A stretch of 64,000 bases of DNA from Faecalibacterium duncaniae (lineage in GTDB: Bacteria > Bacillota > Clostridia > Oscillospirales > Ruminococcaceae). Of this stretch, positions 25,625 through 34,312 are shown piece by piece. The notes below the pieces were generated by a model. The model was not told the DNA's origin and searched no databases. It was given only the letters and a program-made list of their open reading frames with translations. Made by a program: the position numbers and the translations under genes. The stretch is from positions 2,356,001-2,420,000 of the forward strand of contig NZ_CP048437.1 in assembly GCF_010509575.1 (NCBI RefSeq), in the 5' to 3' direction. The first letter of the stretch is position 1. Each line of letters opens with the position of its first letter.

Positions 25625-25687
25625 AACCTCTCAGGCGCTTGCGCGCCAGCTCCCCTCATAGGGGAGCCCCTGGCAGATCGGGTAAGT
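25625..25687. repeat. Interspersed palindromic repeat, half-length copy
   Basis: CCTCTCAGGCGCTTGCGCGC, CAGCTCCCCTCATAGGGGAGC and CCTGGCA, matching the left half of full elements such as that at 29559. Confidence 0.75.
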
Positions 25688-25698
25688 CCGCGCGCCAT

Positions 25699-26187
25699 TC
25701 AAGGCAGAATCCAGTTCGCCAATTCCTTCTTCCAGATCTCCCGTAATTTTTCCGGCCTGCAGGCGGCATTGGCGGGGCTGGTGCTGGGCAGCCTGACCGC
25801 CGGGATGCCGCTGACCGGCTCGAGATATTTTGTATAGATCTTATATGCCGTAGCCCCGTTGCAAAAAACAGCCTCAATGGGCGCTTTTGCCAGCAGATCT
25901 GCAATATCATTGGGCACCACGTCCCGGATGGACGCATCCGACGCGCCGGTGATGGTACAGCTTTCCAGCGTATCCCACAGGGCCAGCCCGTGGCGCAAGA
26001 TGATCTGCTTTTTCGCTTCGATGTCCTCCCGGGCAGGCACAGGCTCCCCGGTCAGGGCCGCCAGCATGGGCCAAAAGCGGTTTTGCGGGTGGCCATAGTA
26101 GAAGGACATTTCCCGGCTCTTGGGGCTGGGCCAGGTGCCCAGGATCAGCGCCCGGCTGTGCTCGTTGTAGACCGGTGCAAAGCTCAC
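25699..26187 (-). CDS. DNA-deoxyinosine glycosylase (HDG, UDG superfamily)
   Basis: 162 aa. RALILGTWPSPKSREMSFYY followed by GHPQNRFWPML is the signature of hypoxanthine-DNA glycosylases in the uracil-DNA glycosylase fold, and LPSTSPANAA is the second active-site motif. It removes hypoxanthine (deaminated adenine) to begin base-excision repair. Its ATG overlaps the end of the upstream HAD gene by 4 bp, so the two are coupled. Full length. Confidence 0.88.
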   Translation of the reverse strand: MSFAPVYNEHSRALILGTWPSPKSREMSFYYGHPQNRFWPMLAALTGEPVPAREDIEAKKQIILRHGLALWDTLESCTITGASDASIRDVVPNDIADLLAKAPIEAVFCNGATAYKIYTKYLEPVSGIPAVRLPSTSPANAACRPEKLREIWKKELANWILP

Positions 26188-27074
26188 TGCTTTTCCTCCG
26201 CGGCTTCCATCTGGCCCCAGGGGGAGCCAAGTTCATGGCCCGAGGGCTCCGCACGGGGGCCGTTGAACCACAGCTCCTCAATGAGGGCGGCAAGGCCGTC
26301 CTCCCGCACATCCCCGATGATGCGGTCTGCGGCTTCCTTGGCATCGTCCGAGCCGTTGGCCATGCAGCAGCCCAGTCCCGCCGCCTTCAGCATCCCCACA
26401 TCATTGGCGGAATCGCCCGCCGAAACAGCATCGGCCAGCGTCAGACCCACGGTTTCACACAGGTCAGCCAGACCCACCCCCTTATCAATGCCCTCCCGGA
26501 CGATATCATAGCAGTGCCAGCTGCCCTCCCGCACAGCACCCACCATCATAAAACGGAGGTTCAGGTGGCCGTACTTCCGGTTGAACGCCTCCAGCGCCTC
26601 ATCGGGCAGGCAGGCAAAGGCGGCATGGGGCATATCGATGAGATGGCGGTCCTGATCCTCGCCGTCCTTGCAGGTCAGGCCGCTGCCGCTCAGCTGGGCG
26701 TAGAAATCCCGGAGGCTCTCGTATTCGCAGTAGGCATAGTAGCCATCCCGGAAATTGAACTGCAGGGGGTAGTTGTAATCCTCGCAGAAATCCACCAGTG
26801 CGTACATTTCCTCATTGGTCATCGGGTGCTCGGCGATGATCGCGCCGTCCCTGTCCACCACGCAGGCTCCGTTGTTGGTGATGGCGTAGTCGAACCGGAT
26901 GCCGCCCAGCTGCTGCTTGTTGATCACGCAGTAGCCGCGGCCGGTGCTCAGCACAAATTTGCCGCCTGCGGCCTGCATCTTTTTCACGGCCTTGACCACC
27001 GCCGGGCGGGGGCAGGGCTCACCAAAGGGAACAAGGGTATTGTCGAAATCGCTTGCCAGAAGTTTGTATTGCAT
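26184..27074 (-). CDS. Cof-type HAD-superfamily phosphatase
   Basis: 296 aa. Motif I SDFDNTLVPFG with the nucleophile Asp near residue 9, motif II LSTGRGY, and motif IV SAGDSANDVGMLKAAG near the C-terminus; a type IIB cap lies between. Acts on sugar phosphates or flavin/PLP-type phosphate esters in the cytosol; the substrate is unknown. The first gene of a two-gene unit with the deoxyinosine glycosylase. Confidence 0.9.
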   Translation of the reverse strand: MQYKLLASDFDNTLVPFGEPCPRPAVVKAVKKMQAAGGKFVLSTGRGYCVINKQQLGGIRFDYAITNNGACVVDRDGAIIAEHPMTNEEMYALVDFCEDYNYPLQFNFRDGYYAYCEYESLRDFYAQLSGSGLTCKDGEDQDRHLIDMPHAAFACLPDEALEAFNRKYGHLNLRFMMVGAVREGSWHCYDIVREGIDKGVGLADLCETVGLTLADAVSAGDSANDVGMLKAAGLGCCMANGSDDAKEAADRIIGDVREDGLAALIEELWFNGPRAEPSGHELGSPWGQMEAAEEKQ

Positions 27075-27094
27075 CGTTTCTCCTATTTCAGCAT

Positions 27095-27236
27095 CCTCAC
27101 CCTCTCAGGCCGCTTCGCGTCCAGCTCTCCCAAAGGGAGAGCTTTTGACATAATCGGAAACTTCCCAAAGACTGTCAAGACCTCCCACTTTGGGGGAGGT
27201 GGCATCGCGCAAGCGATGACGGAGAGGGTGAGCCAT
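27095..27236. repeat. Interspersed palindromic repeat, full-length copy
   Basis: Ends CACCCTCTCAGGCCGC and GACGGAGAGGGTG are inverted; two inner hairpins (AGCTCTCCC / GGGAGAGCT and CCTCCCACTTTGGGGGAGG) face each other. About 140 bp with no reading frame. Confidence 0.8.
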
Positions 27237-27261
27237 TTTATCGTTTTGATAGTGTCTAGTA

Positions 27262-27306
27262 TAACACAAAACGCCGCTCCGGGATATCCCGAAACGGCGT
27301 TTTGAC
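27262..27306 (-). terminator. Terminator of the metal-exporter gene
   Basis: Minus strand: AAAACGCCG...CGGCGTTTT with an inner GGGATATCCC palindrome, then a T-rich GTGTTATA. Confidence 0.75.
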
Positions 27307-27319
27307 TGAATATTTTACT

Positions 27320-28207
27320 TTAACCGAAAATGGCTACCACGATCTGGATCCCAACACCCACAGCCGCACCGGCAGCCCAGGTCAGGCCGGTGATAAAGAG
27401 GTTCTGCTTCCAGGAGGGGTTTGCCCGCCAGAGAACGGCCAGGCCCACGCCCGCGCCGGTGCACAGACCTGCCACCAGACTGGAAAAGCGGAGGGCTCCC
27501 TCCACATAGAGCTGGGTCAGCAGGACGCTGGCGGCACAGTTGGGGATCAGCCCCACCAGTGCGGCCACCACCGGCTGGAAGAAGCCCATCCGGCCCAGAG
27601 CGTCGGCAAAGACATCCTCACCCACGCCCTCCACAATGAGGCCGAACACCAGACTGAACACAAAGATGAACACGAAGATCTCCAGCGTGTGGCGAAGGGC
27701 GGCTTTCCAGATGGGGGCGGGCTTGCCCTCCTCATCGCTGTGCTCCTCGTGGCAGTCGATCTCATCGACGCTGCCGGTATAGCCGCCTCGCAGGCTCCTG
27801 GGCAGAACGCCCCGCAGGACAAAGTCCAGCACCAGGCCCACCGCAATGGCGTAGAGCACCTTGATGACCATGAGCAGCACCAGCTTATCCCAGTAGGCAG
27901 GCATGGAGACCAGCAGCGGAACCGCTTCATCACTGGTGGCGAGGAACACGGCCATCAACGTGCCCAGGCTGATGACCCGGGACGCATAGAAATTGGACGC
28001 AATGGCAGAGAAACCACACTGGGGCACACAGCCCAGCAGTGCCGCCGGAACAGAGCCCCAGCGTCCGCCCCCCGCCAGAATGGCTTCGATGCGCTCGCCG
28101 TGGCGGTTCTCCACATATTCAATGAACAGATAGGCCAAAAACAGGAAGGGCAGCATCTTGGCGGTGTCCACCAGAGATTCGCCCAGAACATCCAGAAACA
28201 ATTCCAT
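27320..28207 (-). CDS. Putative heavy-metal exporter/permease (ArsP_2-like)
   Basis: 295 aa, eight to ten membrane helices in two halves. CVPQCGFSAIASNFY and LVGLIPNCAASVLLTQLY are matching Cys-bearing motifs in the two halves, as in the putative 10-TM heavy-metal exporter family. Between them lies a hydrophilic loop rich in His, Asp and Glu (DEIDCHEEHSDEEG), likely metal-facing. ATG 28207 has TTTGGAG six bases upstream. The promoter region carries repeated TTGCA/TGCAA palindromes, suggesting control by a metal sensor. Arsenic or manganese are possible substrates. Confidence 0.75.
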   Translation of the reverse strand: MELFLDVLGESLVDTAKMLPFLFLAYLFIEYVENRHGERIEAILAGGGRWGSVPAALLGCVPQCGFSAIASNFYASRVISLGTLMAVFLATSDEAVPLLVSMPAYWDKLVLLMVIKVLYAIAVGLVLDFVLRGVLPRSLRGGYTGSVDEIDCHEEHSDEEGKPAPIWKAALRHTLEIFVFIFVFSLVFGLIVEGVGEDVFADALGRMGFFQPVVAALVGLIPNCAASVLLTQLYVEGALRFSSLVAGLCTGAGVGLAVLWRANPSWKQNLFITGLTWAAGAAVGVGIQIVVAIFG

Positions 28208-28240
28208 TTGATACTCCAAAAACAACTGTAATGTGCTTTA

Positions 28241-28256
28241 TTGCAGTAAATTGCAA
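28241..28256. promoter_or_regulatory. TTGCA-N6-TGCAA operator-like palindrome 1
   Basis: TTGCAGTAAATTGCAA. Its start lies exactly 21 bp (two helix turns) from that of the second copy. It lies in the 5' leader of the metal-exporter gene. Confidence 0.55.
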
Positions 28257-28261
28257 TCAAT

Positions 28262-28277
28262 TTGCATTTTCGTGCAA
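28262..28277. promoter_or_regulatory. TTGCA-N6-TGCAA operator-like palindrome 2
   Basis: TTGCATTTTCGTGCAA, overlapping the predicted transcription start. Further TTGCA/TGCAA half-sites follow at 28300-28336, covering the -35. Confidence 0.55.
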
Positions 28278-28282
28278 GGGAG

Positions 28283-28311
28283 ATTATACACGCTTCGGAT
28301 GCAAATTGCAA
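28283..28311 (-). promoter_or_regulatory. Promoter of the metal-exporter gene
   Basis: Minus strand: TTGCAA (28306-28311), a 17-bp spacer, TATAAT (28283-28288). Confidence 0.7.
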
Positions 28312-28357
28312 GAGGAATTTGCAAAAAGTTTGCATTTTTGTTTTTGGGAGAACGAAA

Positions 28358-28441
28358 ATGCCCTCTCCGTCAAGGCCGCAGGCCTTGCCAGCTCCCCCTT
28401 CGGGAGAGGTGGCAGCGCGTTCACGCTGACAGAGAGGGCTA
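28358..28441. repeat. Interspersed palindromic repeat, likely also terminator of leuB
   Basis: Ends GCCCTCTCCGTC and GACAGAGAGGGC are inverted, with inner hairpins AAGGCCGCAGGCCTT and CTCCCCCTTCGGGAG. Read from the minus strand it ends GGAGAGGGCATTTTCG and follows leuB, so it may end the leu operon (inference). Confidence 0.75.
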
Positions 28442-28452
28442 TTCATTTCAGA

Positions 28453-29526
28453 TCAGATCTCGGCCAAAATCGCATCACCCATAGCGGTGCAGCCCAGGCA
28501 GGTGCAGCCTTCGCTCATGTTGTCTGCCGTGCGCAGGCCCTTGTCCAGCACCTTGTTCACAGCATTCTCAATGGCATCGGCTTCCTCAGCCATGCCAAAG
28601 GAGTAGCGCAGCATCATGGCGGCAGAGAGGATGCAGGCGGTGGGGTTGACGATATCCCTGCCCGCAATGTCGGGGGCCGAGCCGTGAATGGGCTCGTACA
28701 GGCCCCGGGTGCCATCGCCCAGAGAGGAGGACGGGATCATGCCGATGGAGCCGGTGATCATGGAAGCCTCATCGGAGAGGATATCGCCGAACATATTCTC
28801 GGTGACGATGACATCGAACTGCGCGGGATTCTTTACAATCTGCATGGCGCAGTTGTCCACGAACATCTCGCTGTACTCCACGTCCGGGTACTCGGCCTGC
28901 AGGCGGTGCATCACACTGCGCCACAGGCGGCTGGTGTCCAGCACGTTGGCCTTATCCACACAGCAGAGCTTTTTGCGGCGTTTCTGGGCGGTCTCGAAGC
29001 CGATGCGGCCGATGCGCTCGATCTCGTGCTCAGAGTAAGGCATGGAGTCGATGGCCTGCTTCTCGCCGTTCTCGAGGGTGTGGGTCTCGTGCTTGCCGAA
29101 ATACACGCCTCCGATCAGCTCCCGCACGATGATGAAGTCAATACCCTGTGCCACGATCTCAGGCTTCAGGGGGCTGGCCGGGGCCAGCTGGGGCCAGATC
29201 TTGGCGGGGCGGTTGTTGGAGTACAGGCCCATGCCCGCGCGCAGGCGCAGCAGGCCCTTTTCCGGGCGCTGCTCACCGGGCAGGCCCTCCCACTTGGGGC
29301 CGCCCACGGCACCCAGCAGGACGCTGTCCGCAGCAAGGCACTTGTCCAGCTCGTGCTGAGGCAGCGGGTCTCCGTACTTGTCAATGGCTTCGCCGCCCAT
29401 GGCGGCATCGGTATAGTGGAAGGTGTGGCCGTACTTTTCAGCCACCTTATCAAGCACCCGGATGGTCTGTTTCACGATCTCGGGGCTGGAGCAGTCGCCC
29501 CAGATGACAGCAATATTTTTTTCCAT
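28453..29526 (-). CDS. leuB: 3-isopropylmalate dehydrogenase
   Basis: 357 aa, full length. Family marks: AVGGPKWEG, LRAGMGLYSNNRPAK, VRELIGGVYFGK with the substrate-binding residues, TENMFGDILSDEASMITGS, and EPIHGSAPDIAGRDIVNPTA. It oxidises and decarboxylates 3-isopropylmalate to 2-oxoisocaproate with NAD+. Last gene of leuACDB, separated from leuD by a full-length palindromic repeat. Confidence 0.97.
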   Translation of the reverse strand: MEKNIAVIWGDCSSPEIVKQTIRVLDKVAEKYGHTFHYTDAAMGGEAIDKYGDPLPQHELDKCLAADSVLLGAVGGPKWEGLPGEQRPEKGLLRLRAGMGLYSNNRPAKIWPQLAPASPLKPEIVAQGIDFIIVRELIGGVYFGKHETHTLENGEKQAIDSMPYSEHEIERIGRIGFETAQKRRKKLCCVDKANVLDTSRLWRSVMHRLQAEYPDVEYSEMFVDNCAMQIVKNPAQFDVIVTENMFGDILSDEASMITGSIGMIPSSSLGDGTRGLYEPIHGSAPDIAGRDIVNPTACILSAAMMLRYSFGMAEEADAIENAVNKVLDKGLRTADNMSEGCTCLGCTAMGDAILAEI

Positions 29527-29558
29527 AGTTCTAAATTCTCCTCAACAGCTTCTTACCC

Positions 29559-29698
29559 AAACCCCTCAGTCGCTTGCGCGACAGCTCCCCTAGTATGGGG
29601 AGCCCTTGGCATAAAGGGGAACTCGCAGAGCTTTCCGCAACGCCAGAGCCGCCCCTACTAGGGGCGGTGGCAATGCGTCAGCATTGACGGTGGGGTTT
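29559..29698. repeat. Interspersed palindromic repeat, full-length copy
   Basis: Ends AACCCCTCAGTCG and GACGGTGGGGTTT are inverted; inner hairpins CTCCCCTAGTATGGGGAG and CCGCCCCTACTAGGGGCGG. It lies between leuD and leuB. Its reverse complement aligns along its length with the copy at 36138-36395. Confidence 0.85.
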
Positions 29699-30182
29699 AT
29701 TTCTTGGTCAGCGACTTCATCAGGCCACCGTCGGCAATGATCTTCTGGATAAACGGCGGGAAGGGTTCCGCCTGGAAGGTCTTGCCGGTGGTCTCATCGG
29801 TGATGAGGCCGGTAGTAAAATCCACGCTGACGGTATCCCCTGCGCTGATGGCATCCACAGCCTCGGGGCACTCCATGATGGGCAGGCCGATGTTGATGCT
29901 GTTGCGGTAGAAGATGCGGGCAAAGCTCTTGGCAATGACCACCGAGATGCCCGCGGCCTTGATGGCCACAGGGGCGTGCTCACGGGAGGATCCGCAGCCG
30001 AAGTTCCAGCCGCCCACCATGACATCGCCGTCCCTGACGTTCCGGACAAAGTCCTTGTCGATGTCCTCCATGCAGTGGCTGGCCAGCTCCTTGGGGTCCT
30101 GGGTGTTCAGGTGGCGGGCCGGAATGATGACATCGGTATCCACGTTATCCGGGTATTTGAAAACAGAACCTTTTGCGTTCAT
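29697..30182 (-). CDS. leuD: 3-isopropylmalate dehydratase small subunit
   Basis: 161 aa. [17 protein letters not shown] at the N-terminus and [15 protein letters not shown], the swivel-domain loop that binds substrate, are typical. It pairs with LeuC to isomerise 2- to 3-isopropylmalate. The start lies 19 bp after leuC, with AAGGAG upstream. Confidence 0.97.
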   Translation of the reverse strand: MNAKGSVFKYPDNVDTDVIIPARHLNTQDPKELASHCMEDIDKDFVRNVRDGDVMVGGWNFGCGSSREHAPVAIKAAGISVVIAKSFARIFYRNSINIGLPIMECPEAVDAISAGDTVSVDFTTGLITDETTGKTFQAEPFPPFIQKIIADGGLMKSLTKK

Positions 30183-30201
30183 CGTTGTTTCTCCTTTTCG
30201 A

Positions 30202-31461
30202 TCAGACCGTGCGGGGGTCGGTGATATAGCCGGTCAGGGCGCTGGCAGCGGCAGTGGCCGGGCTTGCCAGATAGACTTCACTCTTGACATGGCCCATGCG
30301 GCCCACAAAGTTGCGGTTGGTGGTGGAGACACAGCGCTCCCCCTCGGCCAGGATGCCCATGTAGCCGCCCAGGCAGGGACCGCAGGTGGGGGTGGACACG
30401 ATGCAGCCCGCATCAATAAAGGCCTCGGTCCAACCGCGCAGGATGCACTCCTTATAAACCGCCATGGTGGCCGGGATAATGATGCCCCGCACGCCCTTGG
30501 CGATGTGCTTGCCCTTGAGGATGTTGTAAGCGGCCTCCATATCCTCCAGACGGCCATTGGTGCAGCTGCCGATGACCACCTGATCGATCCGGATGTCCTT
30601 TCCCTCGCTGGCGGGATGGGTGTTCTCCGGCAGATGAGGGTAGCTGACCGTGGGCTCCAGCTTGTCCAGGTCGATCTCGATGGTCTTTTCGTATTCGGCA
30701 TCCGGGTCAGCCTCGTAGTAGACCGGAGTGCGCTGGCTGCGGCCGTTCAGATACGCTCTGGTGACCTCGTCCACAGGGAAGATGCCGTTCTTGGCACCGG
30801 CTTCAATGGCCATATTGCAGACGCAGAGGCGATCCTCCATGGTCAGGGAAGCCACGCCCGGGCCGGTGAATTCCATGGACTTGTACAGTGCGCCGTCCAC
30901 ACCGATCATGCCGATGATGTGCAGGATCAGGTCCTTGCCGGATACGCGAGGGCTGAACTTGCCCTTGAGCACAAACTTGATGGCAGAGGGCACCTTGAAC
31001 CATGCCATTCCGGTGGCCATACCGGCGGCCATATCGGTGGAGCCCACACCGGTGGAGAATGCGCCCAGTGCACCGTAGGTGCAGGTGTGGCTGTCGGCAC
31101 CGATGATGCAGTCACCGGCGGTCACGATGCCTTTTTCGGGCAGGAGGGCGTGCTCAACACCCATCTGACCCACATCGTAGAAGTTGAGGATATCATATTT
31201 GTTGGCAAACTCGCGGCACTGCTTGGACTGGGTTGCGCTCTTGATGTCCTTATTGGGGACGAAGTGATCCAGCACGATAGCAATGTGCTCCTTGTCGAAC
31301 ACGCCGTCAAAGCCTGCCTTCTCAAACTCGTTGATGGCGACCGGGGTGGTGATATCGTTGCCCAGCACGATATCGAGCTTGGCATTGATGAGCTGGCCTG
31401 CCTTGACCTCCGGCAAACCCGCATGTGCGGCCAGAATTTTCTGCGTCAGAGTCATTCCCAT
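30202..31461 (-). CDS. leuC: 3-isopropylmalate dehydratase large subunit
   Basis: 419 aa. Aconitase-fold catalytic subunit of the bacterial/archaeal two-subunit type. [36 protein letters not shown] (first cluster Cys) and [12 protein letters not shown] (the Cys-x2-Cys pair) bind the [4Fe-4S] cluster. [21 protein letters not shown]-type linker follows mid-protein. AAGGAG lies before ATG 31461. A full repeat copy separates it from leuA. Confidence 0.96.
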   Translation of the reverse strand: MGMTLTQKILAAHAGLPEVKAGQLINAKLDIVLGNDITTPVAINEFEKAGFDGVFDKEHIAIVLDHFVPNKDIKSATQSKQCREFANKYDILNFYDVGQMGVEHALLPEKGIVTAGDCIIGADSHTCTYGALGAFSTGVGSTDMAAGMATGMAWFKVPSAIKFVLKGKFSPRVSGKDLILHIIGMIGVDGALYKSMEFTGPGVASLTMEDRLCVCNMAIEAGAKNGIFPVDEVTRAYLNGRSQRTPVYYEADPDAEYEKTIEIDLDKLEPTVSYPHLPENTHPASEGKDIRIDQVVIGSCTNGRLEDMEAAYNILKGKHIAKGVRGIIIPATMAVYKECILRGWTEAFIDAGCIVSTPTCGPCLGGYMGILAEGERCVSTTNRNFVGRMGHVKSEVYLASPATAAASALTGYITDPRTV

Positions 31462-31486
31462 GGTGATACTCTCCTTTTATCTTCTA

Positions 31487-31604
31487 TAACTCCCCCAGTC
31501 GCTTACGCGACAGCCCCCTCTAGGAGGGGGCCTCTTTGCCTTTCCGTTACGCAACAGGCTCCCTCTTAGAGGGAGCTGTCACCGCAGGTGACTGAGGGAG
31601 TTCG
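31487..31604. repeat. Interspersed palindromic repeat, full-length copy
   Basis: Ends AACTCCCCCAGTCGC and GACTGAGGGAGTT are inverted; inner hairpins CCCCCTCTAGGAGGGGG and GCTCCCTCTTAGAGGGAGC. Inside the leu operon between leuA and leuC. Confidence 0.85.
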
Positions 31605-31608
31605 ATTT

Positions 31609-33261
31609 TTACTTACTGTTAATTGCCGAAACCAGCGCCTTGATGCCGGCAACGATGATATCGGTGTCGGTGCCGGCACCCCAGGTCATGCTGCCATCGC
31701 CCCAGGCAAGGCCCACATAGGAAGCCGCGCGGGAGGTGCTGCCCTCGTCCAGGCTGTGCTCCGAGTAGCTTTCCAGATGGAAATCCATCCCGGTGGCGCT
31801 CTGGATGGCGTTGGCCACAGCATCCAGACGACCATTGCCCACAGAAGTGACCACCTTGCGCTGACCGTTCAGGTCCAGGGTGACCGTGGCGGTAATGCCG
31901 TTGACCTGTGCAAAGTGGGCCTCCACCACACGGAGGGGCTTTTCGCGGTTGAGGAAGCTCTCCTCGAAGATGCGGAGCACCTCGCCTGCACTCAGCTCCT
32001 TGTGGCTGTGGTCGGACACGCTCTTGACCTTGTAGCCCAGCACCTCGCGCATCTTGGGGGGCAGATTATAGCCGTAGTTCTGCTCCAGCACAAAGCCGAT
32101 GCCGCCCTTGCCGCTCTGGCTGTTGATACGGATGACATCGGCATCATAGGTGCGGCCGATATCGTGGGGGTCGATGGGGATGTAGGGGCAGGTCCAGCGG
32201 TGCTCGCCCCGCTCCTTGCGGTAGGCCATGCCCTTTGCAATGGCATCCTGATGGCTGCCCGAGAAGGCTGCAAACACCAGCTGACCGGCGTAGGGGGTGC
32301 GCTCGTAGATGTGCATCCGGGTCACGCGCTCGTAGGTAGCGCAGATCTCGGGCATATCGGAAAAGTCCAGTCTGGGGTCTACGCCGTGGCTGTACAGATT
32401 CATGGCCAGAGTCACGGCATCCACATTGCCGGTGCGCTCACCGTTGCCGAACAGGCAGCACTCCACGCGCTGGGCTCCGGCCAGAACGGCCATTTCAGCG
32501 CAGGCAACACCGGTGCCGCGGTCGTTGTGGGGATGGGTGGAGATGATCACGCTGTCACGGTACTTGAGGTGCTTGTCGCAATACTCGATCTGGTTGGCGT
32601 AGACATGGGGCATACTCATCTCCACGGTCACCGGCAGGTTGATGATCATGGGGCGGTCAGGGGTGGGCTGCATGATATCCAGCACTGCGTTGCAGACCTC
32701 CACAGCATAGTCCACCTCGGTGCCGGTAAAGCTCTCGGGGCTGTACTCAAACAGGAAGTTGCCCTCGTACTCCTGGCTCAGCTGTTTGACCAGCTTTGCG
32801 CCGTCGGTGGCGATCTTCTTGATCTCTTCCCTGCTCTTGTGGAACACCTGCTCGCGCTGGGCCACGGAGGTGGAGTTGTAGAAGTGGATGACCGCGCGGG
32901 GGGCACCCTTGACGGCCTCGAAGGTCTTGCGGATGATGTGGTCGCGACACTGGGTCAGTACCTGCACGGTCACATCCTCCGGGATCATGTTTTTCTCGAT
33001 CAGGGTACGCAGGAACTCGTACTCGGTATCGCTGGCGGCGGGGAAACCCACCTCGATCTCCTTGAAGCCGATCTTCACCAGCATCTGGAAGAACTCCAGC
33101 TTTTCCTCCAGGCTCATGGGCACGATCAGAGCCTGATTGCCGTCGCGCAGATCCACACTGCACCAGGCCGGGGCCTTTTCAATGTGATCCTTCTTCACCC
33201 AGCTGTCATACCCGGCAGGGACAGGGTAATATCCCGGTGCGTACTTGGTTGCGTCCATCAT
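31609..33261 (-). CDS. leuA: 2-isopropylmalate synthase (long, yeast/actinobacterial type)
   Basis: 550 aa. APAWCSVDLRDGNQALIVPM with the metal-binding Asp and catalytic Arg, GFKEIEVGFPAASDTEYEF, and STHPHNDRGTGVACAE (metal-binding His pair) form the TIM barrel. The C-terminus, from about 430, is the regulatory LeuA dimer domain where leucine binds. It condenses acetyl-CoA with 2-oxoisovalerate. This variant is longer than the E. coli type. AGGAGG precedes ATG 33261. Regulated by the T-box leader upstream. Confidence 0.95.
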   Translation of the reverse strand: MMDATKYAPGYYPVPAGYDSWVKKDHIEKAPAWCSVDLRDGNQALIVPMSLEEKLEFFQMLVKIGFKEIEVGFPAASDTEYEFLRTLIEKNMIPEDVTVQVLTQCRDHIIRKTFEAVKGAPRAVIHFYNSTSVAQREQVFHKSREEIKKIATDGAKLVKQLSQEYEGNFLFEYSPESFTGTEVDYAVEVCNAVLDIMQPTPDRPMIINLPVTVEMSMPHVYANQIEYCDKHLKYRDSVIISTHPHNDRGTGVACAEMAVLAGAQRVECCLFGNGERTGNVDAVTLAMNLYSHGVDPRLDFSDMPEICATYERVTRMHIYERTPYAGQLVFAAFSGSHQDAIAKGMAYRKERGEHRWTCPYIPIDPHDIGRTYDADVIRINSQSGKGGIGFVLEQNYGYNLPPKMREVLGYKVKSVSDHSHKELSAGEVLRIFEESFLNREKPLRVVEAHFAQVNGITATVTLDLNGQRKVVTSVGNGRLDAVANAIQSATGMDFHLESYSEHSLDEGSTSRAASYVGLAWGDGSMTWGAGTDTDIIVAGIKALVSAINSK

Positions 33262-33304
33262 TTTGCGTGTCCTCCTAAACAAATTACACTTTTGAGGTTT
33301 CTTC

Positions 33305-33446
33305 CTGCCCAACTCCCCCAGTCACCTACGGTGACAGCCCCCTCTGAGATGGGGCCCTTGGCAGTACGGTAAAGTTTCCCGCTTCGCCAGAGGCTCCCTC
33401 CCCGAGGGAGCTGGCAGATCCGTAAGGATCTGACTGAAGGAGTTAC
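33305..33446. repeat. Interspersed palindromic repeat, full-length copy
   Basis: Ends AACTCCCCCAGTCACC and GACTGAAGGAGTT are inverted; inner hairpins CCCCCTCTGAGATGGGG and GGCTCCCTCCCCGAGGGAGC. It lies between the T-box terminator and leuA, within the leader transcript. Confidence 0.85.
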
Positions 33447-33451
33447 ATACG

Positions 33452-33755
33452 AAAAGGCCCTCGTCTCCAAGGCGATAAGCCTTGAGAGACGAGGGCCTGT
33501 CATTTTTCTAACAGAGCACCCGTGGTACCACTCTCTTTGCTGGAAAACCAGCCACTCACACGATCAGCTTTTGGCGGCGAATCGCTGCCCCGGTAACGGT
33601 GGGCATCCGTCAGAGCCTACTCTCCGTTCAGCTCTGCCGCTCAGGGGCCAGTAGCCGAAACCCTCCGCACTGCCTTGCACCACCCGGCAGCTCTCTGAAG
33701 CAGAAGAAGATCGTTTTTTCCCCGTCAACGCATTTGGTCTTTGTGTTTCAAAGTG
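33452..33755 (-). promoter_or_regulatory. T-box leader controlling leuACDB
   Basis: On the minus strand the conserved antiterminator bulge AGTGGTACCACGGGTGCTC lies at 33514-33532. It is preceded by Stem I/II elements (GGTGCAAGGCAG, CCTGAGCGGC, GAACGGAGAGTAGG) and followed by a terminator with GGCCCTCGTCTC / GAGACGAGGGCC and TTTTCG at 33452-33498. Uncharged tRNA would favour antitermination. The specifier codon could not be assigned; leucine is inferred from the operon. The promoter is at 33761-33789. Confidence 0.92.
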
Positions 33756-33760
33756 AGCTT

Positions 33761-33789
33761 ATTGTACCAAACACCGGATTTGCTGTCAA
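33761..33789 (-). promoter_or_regulatory. Promoter of the leu T-box transcript
   Basis: Minus strand: consensus TTGACA (33784-33789), a 17-bp spacer, TACAAT (33761-33766). Confidence 0.85.
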
Positions 33790-34217
33790 GAAGTTTGGCT
33801 CATATCAAAAATGAAACAAATTCACATCATGGGCGGCACAATTTTCCAAATTTTGCGCTTTCTGCATCGAATCGTAGAGCGCTGGGAAAGCGGGGGATGC
33901 CCACGCAAGTGAAATCGGGTTGCGGCTCCCAGCATTCGCATCGCTTACGCTTGCGTCTTGCTGGCCGCGGCCCCAACAACAGTTCCCTGCATCCGCCACT
34001 GGCGGCGGTCGCTGTCGTTGCAGGCCATTCCATCACCCGCCCTATTGCCTGCGGCAACAGGGTCCCACCCCAGCGGACACTTGCTTAGGGCATTCCCCCG
34101 CTTTCCTCCCGCCAGGCTTCGGGGTTTGTTAAGAATCTGGGAAGTTTTTGGAAACAAGCCCTCGAAAAGCTTTTTTGTTAATTTTCGTTGTGTTAAGATA
34201 AGCTTATCGAAAGAATA
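33790..34217. other. Gene-free region between the leu promoter and the ftsH leader
   Basis: No supported gene. It holds copy 1 of a 110-bp repeat (33915-34020) and an AT-rich stretch near 34140-34210 before ftsH. Short frames here are not convincing on their own. Confidence 0.5.
33915..34020 (-). repeat. 110-bp element, copy 1
   Basis: Its reverse complement matches 36248-36361 through a shared CCGCCAGTGGCGG palindrome, the block GTTGGGGCCGCGGCCAGCAA and a shared end ATGCTGGG-GCCGCAACCC. Both copies read RRQWR..G..VGAAASKTQ in one frame. It stands alone here, not inside a palindromic repeat. Confidence 0.75.
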
Positions 34218-34290
34218 AGGCCCCTGACCGATTTGTCAAAGGCTCTCCCTTTGGGAGAGCTGGCTGCGAAGCAGACTGAGAGGGCGAGGC
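34216..34290. repeat. Interspersed palindromic repeat, half-length copy in the ftsH leader
   Basis: Hairpin GGCTCTCCCTTTGGGAGAGC followed by TGGCTGCGAAGCAGACTGAGAGGG. It ends about 22 bp before the ftsH start. Confidence 0.75.
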
Positions 34291-34312
34291 CGTTTACCGA
34301 GGAGGAAATCCT

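Noticed and set aside
33945-34157. A 70-codon frame across the 110-bp element
   Set aside because: The shared RRQWR stretch between copies is notable and reported as a repeat, but no ribosome binding site or wider conservation supports a protein gene.
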